DNA from: Cristatella mucedo
Lineage: Eukaryota > Bryozoa > Phylactolaemata > Cristatellidae
DNA length: 60,000 nucleotides
Direction: 5' to 3'
Assembly: GCA_009760855.2 (NCBI GenBank)
Contig: WPIO01000143.1
Span: 473,001 to 533,000, forward strand
The translations under genes were made by a program, and so were the position numbers. Of the stretch, positions 46,293 through 55,679 are shown piece after piece; positions within the stretch are counted from its first letter, which is position 1, and each line of letters starts with the position of its first letter. The notes beneath the pieces are model-generated. The model was not told where the DNA came from, made no database searches, and was given only the letters and a program-made list of their open reading frames with translations.

Positions 46293-47149
46293 CTATACAA
46301 TAGTAATAATAAAATCAATATATATAATATTATTAGCAACTGTAAGATTATTAATCATATAAGTGCATGATCCATCAATGTTTATTACTAAAAGAAGAGT
46401 ACCAGATACACCATAAGTGTTATCACTAGTTAACTCTAAAAACACACCAGTAGTATTAGAACACCAGAGAATATTGGATACTGTTTTAAAGTTTGTTACT
46501 GATCCAGCAACAAAGGTTTTATAAGGTGTTGCATAGCCAATTATATTTCCTTGTTGATTAAAAACTGCCATATCAGCAGGAGTTGTTTTCAATGTAGAAC
46601 TTTCTGTTCCAGTTTCATTTACATTAATATTAAATATATTTAAAGGAACAATAGTTGAAGCACTTGTAAAACCAGAAAGTCTTAAATACAAAGTAGAACA
46701 TTTATATAAATCAATAAATTGTTTTGTTACAACATCTGAATTTTTCAAAGAGGTAATTCTGTTTGATCCTAGATCAAGAGTACTATTAGAGTTACCATTT
46801 AAAACTTGACATACTTTTTAGTAAACCATAGTTTATTACTTTGTAAGGCCTAGAATCTTGATATACAGTTTCATCAACAGATCTTCCAGATATACCAGTT
46901 TTATTTCTACAGTTTAACTGAGATAGCATTTTTGCACTATTCTTTGGAAGTAAATCAGATAAGTTAGAAAACAGAAGCTATTCCACCTGAAACATTAGTC
47001 GCAATAGTATTAAAAAAGTTTGAATTTAGAGCATAATCTAATCTTATTGCATCTCCATCATTTACTGGAAAACCAAGATTTATAATGCTATTTCCATTAG
47101 CATCAAGATCACTAAAAATATTACCATTAATCTTACTAATATTATCCAT
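46293..47149 (-). pseudogene. Fibre-like gene 1, broken
   Basis: Starts MDNISKINGNIFSDLDANGN at 47149. Module 1 is NSIINLGFPVNDGDAIRLDY; after a middle domain (YKVINYGLLKS) comes a second module (LDLGSNRITSLKNSDVVTKQ) and a unique ~110-residue C-terminal domain ending at 46293. Two frameshifts, near 46970 and 46800. It is divergent from the hydrophobic protein gene with only 10 bp between start codons, implying a shared bidirectional promoter. Confidence 0.78.
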
Positions 47150-47159
47150 TCTTATATAT

Positions 47160-47516
47160 ATGGAAAAATTAAAATCTGGCTTAGATACAACAAAAGAAGT
47201 ATTATCAGGAACGACAACAGCAACAGAACTAGGATCAAAAGCAATTACAAAAGTTGCCCCTAAGATTGCAATGAAACTTAGTTTACACGCATCAAACAAG
47301 ATTGCAACTATTGTTCCAAAAGTTTTGCAGGCATTCAAAGTAATTGGAACTGCTACAAAAACACTTGGAGGATTTCTATCAGGAATAACAGGAATTGTAG
47401 ATCTTGGTTTATTTATAAAAGAGATCGTAGATGATATTTCTTCTGGAAAGTATGGCAATGTCTTCTGGAAGTCAATTGCAGAAAAAAAGGACTATCAAAA
47501 ATGGTTGCTCCTTTAG
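47160..47516 (+). CDS. Hydrophobic/amphipathic protein, N-terminal frame
   Basis: Starts MEKLKSGLDTTKEVLSG. It is rich in Lys, Ala, Thr and Gly, with a Gly/Ile-rich hydrophobic segment (TLGGFLSGITGIVDLGLFI) that could insert in or disrupt membranes. Upstream in-frame codons to 47085 belong to the opposite-strand fibre gene. It ends at 47516 in an A run and overlaps the next frame by 16 bp, so the two may be one gene with a frameshift. Role unknown; a membrane-active capsid component is one guess. Confidence 0.55.
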   Translation: MEKLKSGLDTTKEVLSGTTTATELGSKAITKVAPKIAMKLSLHASNKIATIVPKVLQAFKVIGTATKTLGGFLSGITGIVDLGLFIKEIVDDISSGKYGNVFWKSIAEKKDYQKWLLL

Positions 47517-47776
47517 AGGATGGCTTTTACATAAACGAGATTTTGCTAGAAGCTGAAAGAGCTAAATCTGGTTGGTACTTTGATCCTAGTAAATTTCTTT
47601 CAGAGACATTCGGAGAGGAAGTGAGTTGGGATGCTTCACAATTGGATACAAAAGCTTGGAGTAAGAACTTTCTTGAAGTAAGATCATGTGGATTTCTGCC
47701 TGCAATTCCAGTACTCATAGCAAGTATAGCTTCTGTTATTGGAGATATTATAAGAAAGCCAATGGTTATGATATAA
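47501..47776 (+). CDS. Continuation or separate 91-aa protein
   Basis: Reads MVAPLEDGFYINEILLEAER and SGWYFDPSKFLSETFGEEV, then a C-terminal hydrophobic stretch (LPAIPVLIASIASVIGDIIR). It begins inside the previous frame at an AAAAATGG site. Either a start codon for translational coupling, or the second half of one ~200-aa protein split by an indel. Not recognised. Confidence 0.5.
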   Translation: MVAPLEDGFYINEILLEAERAKSGWYFDPSKFLSETFGEEVSWDASQLDTKAWSKNFLEVRSCGFLPAIPVLIASIASVIGDIIRKPMVMI

Positions 47777-47792
47777 AGTAGTATATAAAAAG

Positions 47793-47925
47793 ATGTTTGA
47801 TTCAAGTTGTAGAAGAAGATGATCCTTGTAGATTTGTTAGAATAGTTCCTATTGTTAAAGAAGTGCTAGATAAATCGAAAATTTTAATTAATAACTATAT
47901 ATATGAATCGAAGGCATCATTGTGA
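47793..47925 (+). pseudogene. Small gene remnant
   Basis: A coding-like frame (EEDDPCRFVRIVPIVKEVLD) runs from about 47793 to TGA at 47925, with a frameshift just after the candidate start. It overlaps the start of fibre gene 4. Unknown. Confidence 0.35.
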
Positions 47926-48756
47926 TGTGTGTGTTAGTAGAATAAATGGTTATATTCTATCAGACCTTGATGCAAATGTAATAGAATTATTAATATGAGA
48001 GATCCTGTGAATGATGGTGATGCTGTAATTAAATCGTATGCAGATGCAAACTTTATTGTAAATAGTGGTACTTCTTTAAATTTAGAGAGTAGACCAATTA
48101 CAAATCTTGCTCCAGGTGTTAATTCGACAGATGCTGTTAATGTAAGTCAAGTATCTAATTATGTAAAGAAATCTGGAGATACAATGACTGGAGATTTAAA
48201 TATGAATAGTTTTGCTATTACTTCTACATATTGGAATTCTAGTCTTACTACACCAACAGTTTTACCTGATGATTTTTGTGTTACTTATGGAGGATTAAAA
48301 CGAGATGTGTTATTGAAGAATTATCCTGCTACAACAAATTTAAATATGAATAATAACTCTATAATCAATGTTGCTGAACCTGTTAATTCTTCTGATGCTG
48401 CAACGAAATCCTATGTTGATAGAACAGTTAAAAAAACAGAAGTTGTTGTACTTGCATTTAATCCTAGAGCAATGAATTCTATTATTAATATTTCTACTGC
48501 ATATTCTTGGACAAACAAAAATAGTCCTCCACTGATAATACTAAGTGCAATGGTTGTTGGATCGTCTAACTGTATACAGCTAAAGCCTAGCAGCGATACG
48601 ACAATAGTATCAGGAGATATACGTGCTATAAATACATCACCGACTGGAACTGATTTTAAGTATTATGCATACTTTACTAGAGTTCCGTTAGAATATTATG
48701 TTGATAACCTAGGAAATATGAAAGTTAATCTATTAATTTCTTACATAAGTACCTGA
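47903..48756 (+). pseudogene. Fibre-like gene 4 (plus strand), one frameshift
   Basis: The best preserved fibre-like gene. It starts MNRRHHCDVCVSRINGYILS at 47903 with the same SDLDAN lead as fibre gene 1. A one-base deletion near 47970 shifts it into the 253-aa frame to 48756. Modules: IINMRDPVNDGDAVIKSYAD, LNLESRPITNLAPGVNSTDA, TMTGDLNMNSFAI and LNMNNNSIINVAEPVNSSDA. A VTYGGLKRDVLL segment parallels fibre gene 1. The C-terminal ~100 residues are a unique beta-rich-looking domain. Confidence 0.8.
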
Positions 48757-48848
48757 AAAATACAAATGAACTATTAGAACAATTAATTCTTTTAATTTTG
48801 TTGCTTTATGCTTACCTTTTACTAGCGGAAATAGTTTTGCTATATGCA

Positions 48849-49178
48849 TTATTGATTCGTGTTCTTAACTATGATGATTGCAGAATAATTCGGAACACCT
48901 TTTTTAAAGTGTTTCTTTGCTAAGCAATATATTTTTGTAGGTCTTTGTTTAGAATATTTATTCCTTGCATAATAACAATCTGCACATATGATTATTTTGC
49001 TGTTTCTTAAAATGCCGCAATCGAATTCTGTTTCGGTGCTATCTAAATCGCAGGTATCGCAACGCATTTCATACGTTAACTTTGGTCTTCGTTTAACCTT
49101 TTGGCAAACTAGATGACCTGACTCTAAGTATTCAATTTCACTAAATGATGTCGAACAAGTATCACAAAATATTTCCAT
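48849..49178 (-). CDS. Cys-rich zinc-ribbon-like 109-aa protein
   Basis: Intact frame with three CxxC pairs (FCDTCST, RCDTCDL, CADCYY) plus further Cys and His (GHLVC, YCLAKKH), so it probably binds two zinc ions. Basic overall. It is divergent from the integrase with 9 bp between starts. It could be a small DNA-binding or transcription factor; no specific family recognised. Confidence 0.6.
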   Translation of the reverse strand: MEIFCDTCSTSFSEIEYLESGHLVCQKVKRRPKLTYEMRCDTCDLDSTETEFDCGILRNSKIIICADCYYARNKYSKQRPTKIYCLAKKHFKKGVPNYSAIIIVKNTNQ

Positions 49179-49187
49179 TTCTATAGA

Positions 49188-50071
49188 ATGTTATTTTTAA
49201 CTCTAAATGAAAGAAAAAGGGAAGGGAAATTTAATCCAGACTCAAATATAAGCCAGATATTCAAGCCAAGACCTAAAGTAATTCCAAAAGGTTTCTTTAA
49301 TACTGTTGAACCGAATGAAAGTCATCAGGCAGACATTTTGTATATGCCGAACGATTCTGGATACAAATATGCTTTGAGTGTTATTGATGTTGCTAGCAGA
49401 TATAAAGACTCGAGACCACTTAAAACAAAGTCTTCTAAAGAGGTAACACAAGCCATAATAGATATTTATAAAAAAAAAGTTTATTGAAATGGCCAAAGAA
49501 GATAACAGTAGATCCTGGATCTGAGTTTAAAGGAGAATTCATGAAAGAAATGAAAAGACATGAAACACAAGTTATAGAAGCTAGTAGTAAAAAGAGCAAT
49601 GCACTTTTTGAAAGAATGAATAGAACTGTAGCAGAAAGAGCCTTCATTGCGCAATATGAGAAAGAATTAGAAAACATTAGTAATGGAGATTACACTAGAA
49701 ATATAGAATGGATTTATAATTTACCAAAGATTATTGATTATCTAAATAATAGTGTTACAAGATCTATTGGTGAAGAACCTGCAATGGCGATAAAAAAAGA
49801 ATCTGTAAAATTAAAAATACCAAAATAACATAGAAAAGTTGGAGAACAAGAAAAATTATTAGAACTTGGAACAACTGTTAGATATTTACTAGAGCCTGGT
49901 GAAGGAGAAGATGAAAAAAGAAGAAGAGCTACAGATCCGATATGGAGCTTGACTAAGCATATTATTGCTAGAATAATGGTATTGAAAAAACAACCTGCGC
50001 AATTTTGGAAAAATAATATTAAGAGAAGTTTTGTTAGAGAAGAACTGCAAGTGATTAAGCAAGAGGAGTAG
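49188..50071 (+). pseudogene. Retroviral-type integrase (Polinton INT), broken
   Basis: This enzyme inserts the element and causes its target duplication. The DDE core shows the first Asp in HQADILYMP, YKYALSVIDVASRYKD, the second Asp in TVDPGSEFKGEF and Glu in LFERMNRT. The second Asp and the Glu are 32 residues apart, three fewer than the usual D,D-35-E. The C-terminal region (VRYLLEPGE, RRRATDPIWSL, RSFVREEL) is typical of Polinton integrases. About 294 codons; no N-terminal zinc finger seen. Breaks: frameshift in A9 near 49475 and TAA at 49826. Confidence 0.92.
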
Positions 50072-50503
50072 TTTCTCTTTGTGAACGTTCTGCTACAATA
50101 TCGTCAAACTCTTCTTTTGTAACTACTTCATCAGATAAAGCATCAGTTATTTTTTAAATAAATTCTATGTTAGAATTGAGAGTAAATCTTTTTCTTTTAT
50201 CTATTTCAACTAAAACACCATCAACTGCCATTAGCATTGCTGTTAATGCTGAGAGAACAGAGACTACATTTTTTATATCCGGATGTGCATGAATATGTGT
50301 TGTAGAAACTGTAACTCCTAAAGCTACTATTATATTTACGATTTTAATTATATATCTTACTCTTGTTAATTTTTTTAGACATGATCTAACTTTAACGTTA
50401 TATGCAACTACCTCATCATATCTTTGAAGAGCAAATTTTTTTCTTAGATCTGCCGTTTTCCTATAATTATTGAAAGTTTTTCAATTCTTGGAAATTGATC
50501 CAT
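50055..50503 (-). pseudogene. Small membrane protein gene, broken
   Basis: Minus strand from ATG 50503 (MDQFPRIEKLSIII). After an early frameshift comes a basic segment and two hydrophobic stretches (YIIKIVNIIVALGVTVSTTH and NVVSVLSALTAMLMAVDGVL), then an acidic tail with a TAA near 50160. The stop at 50055 overlaps the integrase end by 17 bp. A two-helix membrane protein of unknown role. Confidence 0.55.
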
Positions 50504-50506
50504 CTA

Positions 50507-50756
50507 TTTAAATAAAATTTAGAAAATCGGAAAAAATTTTTACTATAATATATAATAACTAAATTTTTGGAATATTGTCTATTGTTTTCCATTGCGCCGA
50601 AGCAGCACCTGTTGGAGTAGGATTTGATTTTTCTTTTTCGGACACAGTGACACTCAGGAGGGCCACTTCAAAAGGAGACCAAGCGACAGCGAGGTCGAAT
50701 TTTGAAGTGTGCTCGAGTGAGGGTCAGGGTGCGAAATGGAAAAATCACATACTACT
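50507..50756 (-). repeat. Polinton right terminal inverted repeat
   Basis: Inverse copy of the left terminus, ending ATCACATACTACT. It holds no obvious gene; the frame at 50575 is a shadow. Confidence 0.95.
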
Positions 50757-50762
50757 GAGCGA
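50757..50762 (+). other. Target-site duplication, right
   Basis: GAGCGA directly after the right terminus. It matches the left flank over five bases, or six if the first A of the left terminus is shared. Confidence 0.75.
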
Positions 50763-50799
50763 GTCGCTTTTCGTGCTGAGTGCTAGCTACCATAAGCTT

Positions 50800-51065
50800 A
50801 ATAAATGAGTAAAATTAATACAAGTAGTAATAACACATTTGAAAAAGCGCCATCAGAGGCCACCCTTATGCGTCCTGATGCTGTGCACGCTGCCACTAAC
50901 CATACTTGCATGCTGACCCTGTGCATGTCACCCCTAACCGTGTTATTCTTGTTGTCTATTGAGCGTGCCACCGCCGACCATTCGATCGTGTTTCCTTTGC
51001 AGCAAATGTGAAATGTCCAGAAAGAGATTGAGTTATCTGAGGGTGCTATATCAAATGTGTTATTA
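50800..51065 (+). mobile_element. LINE family 1 fragment, plus orientation
   Basis: The plus strand carries CTGACCCTGTGCATGTCACC, TTTGCAGCAAATGTGAAATG and GTGTTATTATAATTATTC, i.e. the family's 3' end in the opposite orientation to most copies. Confidence 0.75.
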
Positions 51066-51084
51066 TAATTATTCTTATTAAGAG

Positions 51085-51330
51085 AGCGAATTCGGTCAGG
51101 ACCGTGCCTTAACTAATGACCAGGTCTTACGCCATTCCGTAATCTCGTTCGTACATAATAATACATCGCGCCGCTCATAAAGCCTCGGCTTATTGCAGCT
51201 ATTTCGTAAGCGGCTCAGCTATAATTCAGCGGCAAAGCTCACAGTTCGACAAAGCTCACAGTTGGCAATCGTGGGTCAGCTGTCAAGCTCATAGTTCATT
51301 GTCGCGGGGCATAACACTGTCCCCTCCTTT
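51085..51330 (+). repeat. Unclassified dispersed repeat, copy 1
   Basis: Shares CGGTCAGGAcCGTGCCTTA, CCAGGTCTTACG, TCTCGTTCGTACA, GGCAAAGCTCACAGTTCG and CAGCTGTCAAGCTC with 56930-57165, about 75-80% over ~220 bp. Ends near ATAACACTGTCCCC. No coding capacity. Confidence 0.75.
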
Positions 51331-51334
51331 AAAA

Positions 51335-52590
51335 TATGTCCATCCGTCAGTTACTCGTTCGCTCATAGACTTTTAGGGCCTGGTGTGACAGATCAGTTGA
51401 GCATAATAATAATAATAATAATACATTTTATAGGCGTGCCGTCTGCATCTCAATATCAACCGCCAGATGTAGCTACACTTGAGCTTCACCATCGAGATCG
51501 CCTCCGATCGTCACGTCACGTCGCGTCGCCTCCGTCGTCACGGAGATCTTTTCGCGCTACATCTTCGACATAACTAAAGCGGGCTTATTGCAATCGCACT
51601 TAGAGAAGAAAAGTAGAGAACCAGAACACAGACAGCTCTGATGACGAAACAAGAATCCGTAACGGAACCGGTTCTGCCTGCGGTTCCACATATGGCAGTA
51701 ACGAAGCTCAGTAGAACACAACGGACGAATGACCTATCGTTTTGATCGAGACTGTTAACCGCATTATACTTAAGCAGAAGACCGGCCTTGGCAAAAGACT
51801 TTTGCTTTTTCGCTACGATAGCATGCTCGACCGTTAGACGTGTCCTCTAGACCCATTATAAACCAACAAAGAATTCCCCTCTGGGCGCATATCACCTGTA
51901 ACAGACGATCGTTGAATGATGACTATGCGGCACCGTCATCAAACTGACCCAGAGTACCGAATAACCATTGGCATTCTTTAATAATACGCGTTGCTGCAGT
52001 TTCAGTGATACGAATTTTTGATACGAACTCACCGACGAGAACTATCTCAAGCGACACGAGGAGATGGCTGTGAGCCCGTAGCTTCGCGGCTCCGAACTCG
52101 TGCAAACGGCACACGTCCCGTAACTCCTATGCTCAAGGCGGAGCAGAGCGGCATGCTTGTTTAATTATTATATATATCTTTTAACTGTTTAACCCATAAA
52201 AAACGCTGCTGCTTTTGACTATAACGAAATTGAAAAAGCGCGTGTGAACAAAGCCTGCTAAAATACAAAAATATCTACAAAAATCACTCGAAACGGCTAG
52301 AATACAGACTTAATTAATATCGCGCGAGTCAAACAATAGATCACTATTTCAAAAAAATAAAAAAGAGCAACTAAAAACCGGCTCCAATTGGAACTCAATT
52401 ATCCAGGCACGGACAAAACACGGATTCCATGATCCTCATTAAGACAACGATACGCAAGCCGCTGGAGCCGGGTTCAATCTCAGCCTACCAATCCAAGACG
52501 GGCTAAGGAAAAGACAAACCTATAGCGACCGAACGGGCTCGCACAAATCCGATTGAACAGACCGACAACCGTACAGGTTAGCTGTTCAAA
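51335..52590. other. Unassigned sequence
   Basis: Contains a short (AAT)n at 51404-51422 that may be a minimal LINE 3' remnant, and AT-rich DNA from 52150. No gene supported. Confidence 0.45.
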
Positions 52591-52597
52591 TTAATAC

Positions 52598-52965
52598 CAT
52601 GACAATCGCTTTTCAACAAAAAATCCAGCAGCTGGCAAACAAGTTCGCCCGATTCATAATGCAACAACAACGTTATAGCGACCAAATCAATTACAGATTG
52701 AATACCCCATATGTCTTAGCTAGAAACGTAGTCAGGCCACAAAGCAACTGCTCGAAGCTTTGCTGCAAGACATAACCATTATGACTCATAACTATCGCAG
52801 GGAAATCTTAAATCGCGCTGATCAGCTTAATCCGACATATTCGCTTTGCGGGCCTCGAAAAATGTACAACAACCAGCCGCAACCAAAACCATCCACCAAA
52901 CGAATATCCAAAGACTCAGTAACTCGAAAAGCCGATACCAGCCATCTAATAATAATAATAATAAT
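52598..52965 (+). pseudogene. Degraded coding sequence, unknown (Gln/Asn-rich)
   Basis: The ATG at 52598 reads MTIAFQQKIQQLANKFARFI and continues to ~52765. A frame change near 52740 leads into LLQDITIMTHNYRREILNRA and a basic Pro/Lys-rich tail, ending in the LINE at 52950. The helical Gln-rich pattern looks like real protein, possibly gag-like. No family assigned. Confidence 0.4.
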
Positions 52966-53185
52966 AATACATTCGACATAGCGCCCTCAGATAACTCAAT
53001 ATCATTATAGGCACTTAAAATTTGCCGCAGAGGAAGTACAACTGAATGGTTAGTGGTAGCATGCTCAAAAAATAACAAGAATAACATGATTACGGTTGAT
53101 ATGCACAGGGTCAGCATGCAAATACGGTTAGTGATGGCATACACAGCGTCTGCAAGCAAAAGCACATAAAGTTCGAACCACTGAT
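52948..53185 (-). mobile_element. LINE family 1 fragment
   Basis: (AAT)n, CATTCGACATAGCGCCCTCA, GATATGCACAGGGTCAGCAT; 3' end only. Confidence 0.78.
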
Positions 53186-53699
53186 GCCGACTAAAGGCTG
53201 CGACTGACTGATATGTGCGACGCTAAATGAGCTGAATCCAGAATCTGAGAGCTCTGTCCGATCGTATGTCTTTTCTTATTACTTTTTTCTTAAAATCGTA
53301 ACTCGCAAACGTCGCCATCAGATTTTCACAAAAAATAGTATGAATCATAGTTGAGTTATCATTGCTCATGTGAATCCATTAATTTATCCTAAAACTACCT
53401 CACTCATGAATTCTTATTACTACTCACAGATTATCAGAACTATATCTCTTTTACTTTAACTGAATCTCCATTAAATCCGGACTTCTTAAAGCGGTCTTCA
53501 AGCTTCCGCTTAAAGCCACGCATTTTTCGTAAATTGAAAGGAATCTCCGCGACTCTGTACTCGAAGAATGTACGGGAGCATATTCATCAAAATATAATTC
53601 ATTTATATTTATTTAAGGCACTCATAAGTGTCATGTTCACTAAATCCGTGAGGGTATCAAGGCTATCGAATGAGTCTGGGTGCAGATCGAGAAGACCTG

Positions 53700-55000
53700 C
53701 CTCACATACAGATTTCAAAAAACGAATTTCCTAGTCAAGGCTTTTGAAGTATGTCGCTGGATAAACTTGACGTTACTCTGCACGCACAACGGAGCGGGAA
53801 CACTAAACGAGATGGAGCGTGAGGCAAACATCCGTAGTGATAAGGAGATCCAGGATATGGCCACCAGTGTGAGTAGTATGATCAACATGTTGAACCAAAC
53901 CAAAGTTCTCCTTTCTGTAAAAAATGAACTGCTGCTAGGGTTGCAAAAAAATGTTAAAGGCTCAGGCAATCAGTAAGATCAGTCGTGCACAGATACTTTA
54001 CTGAAAAAATGCCGAAAAATCCTCTTACAGTGAGGTTAGACAGCCAGAAGAAGGTTGGTAGATTACAGCAGAGAGAGGCGTGTTCTTTGACGAAGATCTG
54101 ATTGCAACTGATTCAGATGATGGCCGTGCGAAGAACCTCATGTCTTATAGTCAAACGATTCACGAACAACAAATAGTATTGCTTCCATAATCTTACCTAT
54201 TAATAAACCCGGGACTACTGCAACTATCCTTAAACTCATGTCATAGTTTCCAATATCCGATTGCGATAGAACGTCCAGCACTTCCACGGCGGAATCCTTT
54301 AAAAGGTGACCAGATATGAGGCGTGCTCTCAGCGTTTTCAGGGTCATCCATATGAGGCTGCAACGTACTCAAATTGGTTAAATGCGGTAAGTCTCGCACT
54401 TTACCGCACCGTCATTATACAAATGATCCCGATGGCGGCAACCCGGGCTACCGGATTTCCACAAGTAGAATCGCAATTAGTTATATATTTTGCAGATAGC
54501 TGCTCTAGAAAATAGAGCGTTTCGAAGTCGAAAACGCCGTTGACCTGATTCAGGAGCAGCACCGTCAGAGTCGTGCCGTAGAAGTCTGAAAAACTATTCG
54601 CGAAAGAGCTCAATGAAATGATGCACGCTAAGGCTAGCTAATGATGCTAAAAAAGATGTTAGCAATGGCGTTCTTAACAACGCAATAGAACTGGTGTGCA
54701 AGTTCATGGACAAATTTCCCGGCAACTTCATTGCCATCCGCTTGTCTGAAAAGGTTATGCAAGAGGTCCGGAATCGCGGCGCCAGTGCTCGCCTGGTTAG
54801 CAATGAAAACCGATAAAAGGCGTATCGATCGATGGGCTGAAACTGGAGCGCAAACCTGTCTTAGAGTTGACTGCGAAGAAGCTGCGTTCTTTGTCAAAGA
54901 AGTACATATCGATCCCGGGCCAAGATCTGACGTATTATCCGGCCGTGCCGAATAATATCGCTGGTAGTGAGTACGACGATCCTGACAATATTGGCGCGCC
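53700..55000 (+). pseudogene. Degraded coding island, unknown origin
   Basis: Successive plus-strand pieces in different frames look like decayed protein. They are a coiled-coil-like stretch (EANIRSDKEIQDMATSVSSM, ~53830-53970), FFDEDLIATDSDDGRAKNLM (~54080-54160), NAIELVCKFMDKFPGNFIAI (~54680-54800) and KYISIPGQDLTYYPAVPNNI (~54890-54960) leading into a basic segment. Minus frames at 54138-54347 and 54401-54613 also look protein-like (hydrophobic). I cannot assign a family. It may be a dead viral or transposable element. Confidence 0.35.
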
Positions 55001-55358
55001 GTCGGCGGCGGCATCCGATACGGCGCAGACTCGTGGCAGGAAAAAAGAGCATCGGCGCAGAAGGAGGCTGCTCCGGACGTGCAGATACGCTCTGCGGAGT
55101 GCCCGAAGAAGGTACCGGCGGTTGTCCCAAATCAGTCATCAATCTTTAGCTATTTTCTTGAAAAATAGACTCAATTTTCGCGATCTTTATCCTTGCCCTG
55201 GATATGGTCAGCCGCTTCGCACTTTCGCAAATAAAATTCATCGTTTTCGAAATTTCTGTCTTACTGCTGATGAATACAACACGAAGAGCGCAAAATGTTT
55301 AGCCTATTTGCATGTAAATTTGGACCAATCATCAGATAGTTATCGCAGTTCGCGTGCA

Positions 55359-55382
55359 CCCGGATTACCATGGTAATCCGGG
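55359..55382. repeat. Perfect 24-bp palindrome
   Basis: Self-complementary 24-mer centred on CCATGG (half-site CCCGGATTACCA), followed by a short TA-rich run and SINE B. Confidence 0.92.
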
Positions 55383-55417
55383 TTACCGCTGTCGGGCCCA
55401 TATATATATGTATATAT

Positions 55418-55558
55418 ATGCTTTTCATGACTTCGGCCCCGAGGTCGTGGGTTCGAATCCTGCGATGGGCGATCCTCTATCGCCACTGCAAGCGGCGGTG
55501 ATAGCCGTAAAGGCTCTCCTGTCGCTGTGCAAAAGAGGCCGTTCAATCAGCTAGTATT
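55418..55558 (+). mobile_element. SINE family B copy, 5'-truncated
   Basis: CCCGAGGTCGTGGGTTCGAA (B box), GTGATAGCCGTAAAGGCTCT and GTGCAAAAGAGGCCGTTCAA. The A-box part is missing. Confidence 0.82.
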
Positions 55559-55678
55559 TTTTAAGAGAACTTAATCAATATTCAGGCGCTCCACATATGC
55601 CACTGGGCTCGAGCCCTCGACCTCGGCCAGACCTCGGTCGGGGCGAGCACCTTAACCACTGGGCCAAACCAGCGGCGC
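55559..55678 (-). mobile_element. SINE family A copy
   Basis: AAGAGAACTTAATCAATATT, CAGGCGCTCCACATATGCC, GGCTCGAGCCCTCGACCTCG and GAGCACCTTAACCACTGGGC. It abuts the SINE B tail. Confidence 0.82.
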
Positions 55679-55679
55679 G

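Larger units (their letters stand above)
38508..50756. mobile_element. Polinton/Maverick-type element (12,249 bp), complete but decayed
   Basis: Bounded by ~250-bp terminal inverted repeats that begin 5'-AGTAGTATGTGAT and by GAGCG(A) duplications at 38503-38507 and 50757-50761. The termini, a protein-primed family B DNA polymerase on the left and a retroviral-type integrase on the right are the defining set of Polintons. Both point in the same direction. Interior DNA is strikingly AT-rich against a GC-rich host. Gene order: polymerase, four or five small plus-strand genes, three minus-strand fibre-like genes, hydrophobic protein, plus-strand fibre-like gene, Cys-rich protein (minus), integrase, membrane protein (minus). 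No capsid, packaging ATPase or protease gene was recognised. At least eleven in-frame stops and many frameshifts show it is inactive. Length is below the usual 15-20 kb. Confidence 0.93.

Noticed and set aside
38783-50071. Alternative genetic code (TGA = Trp) in the Polinton
   Set aside because: Several stops are TGA, but TAA and TAG also interrupt the same genes and TGG is used for Trp elsewhere in them (e.g. SGWFLGRK, NGRWITN). Decay explains the data better.
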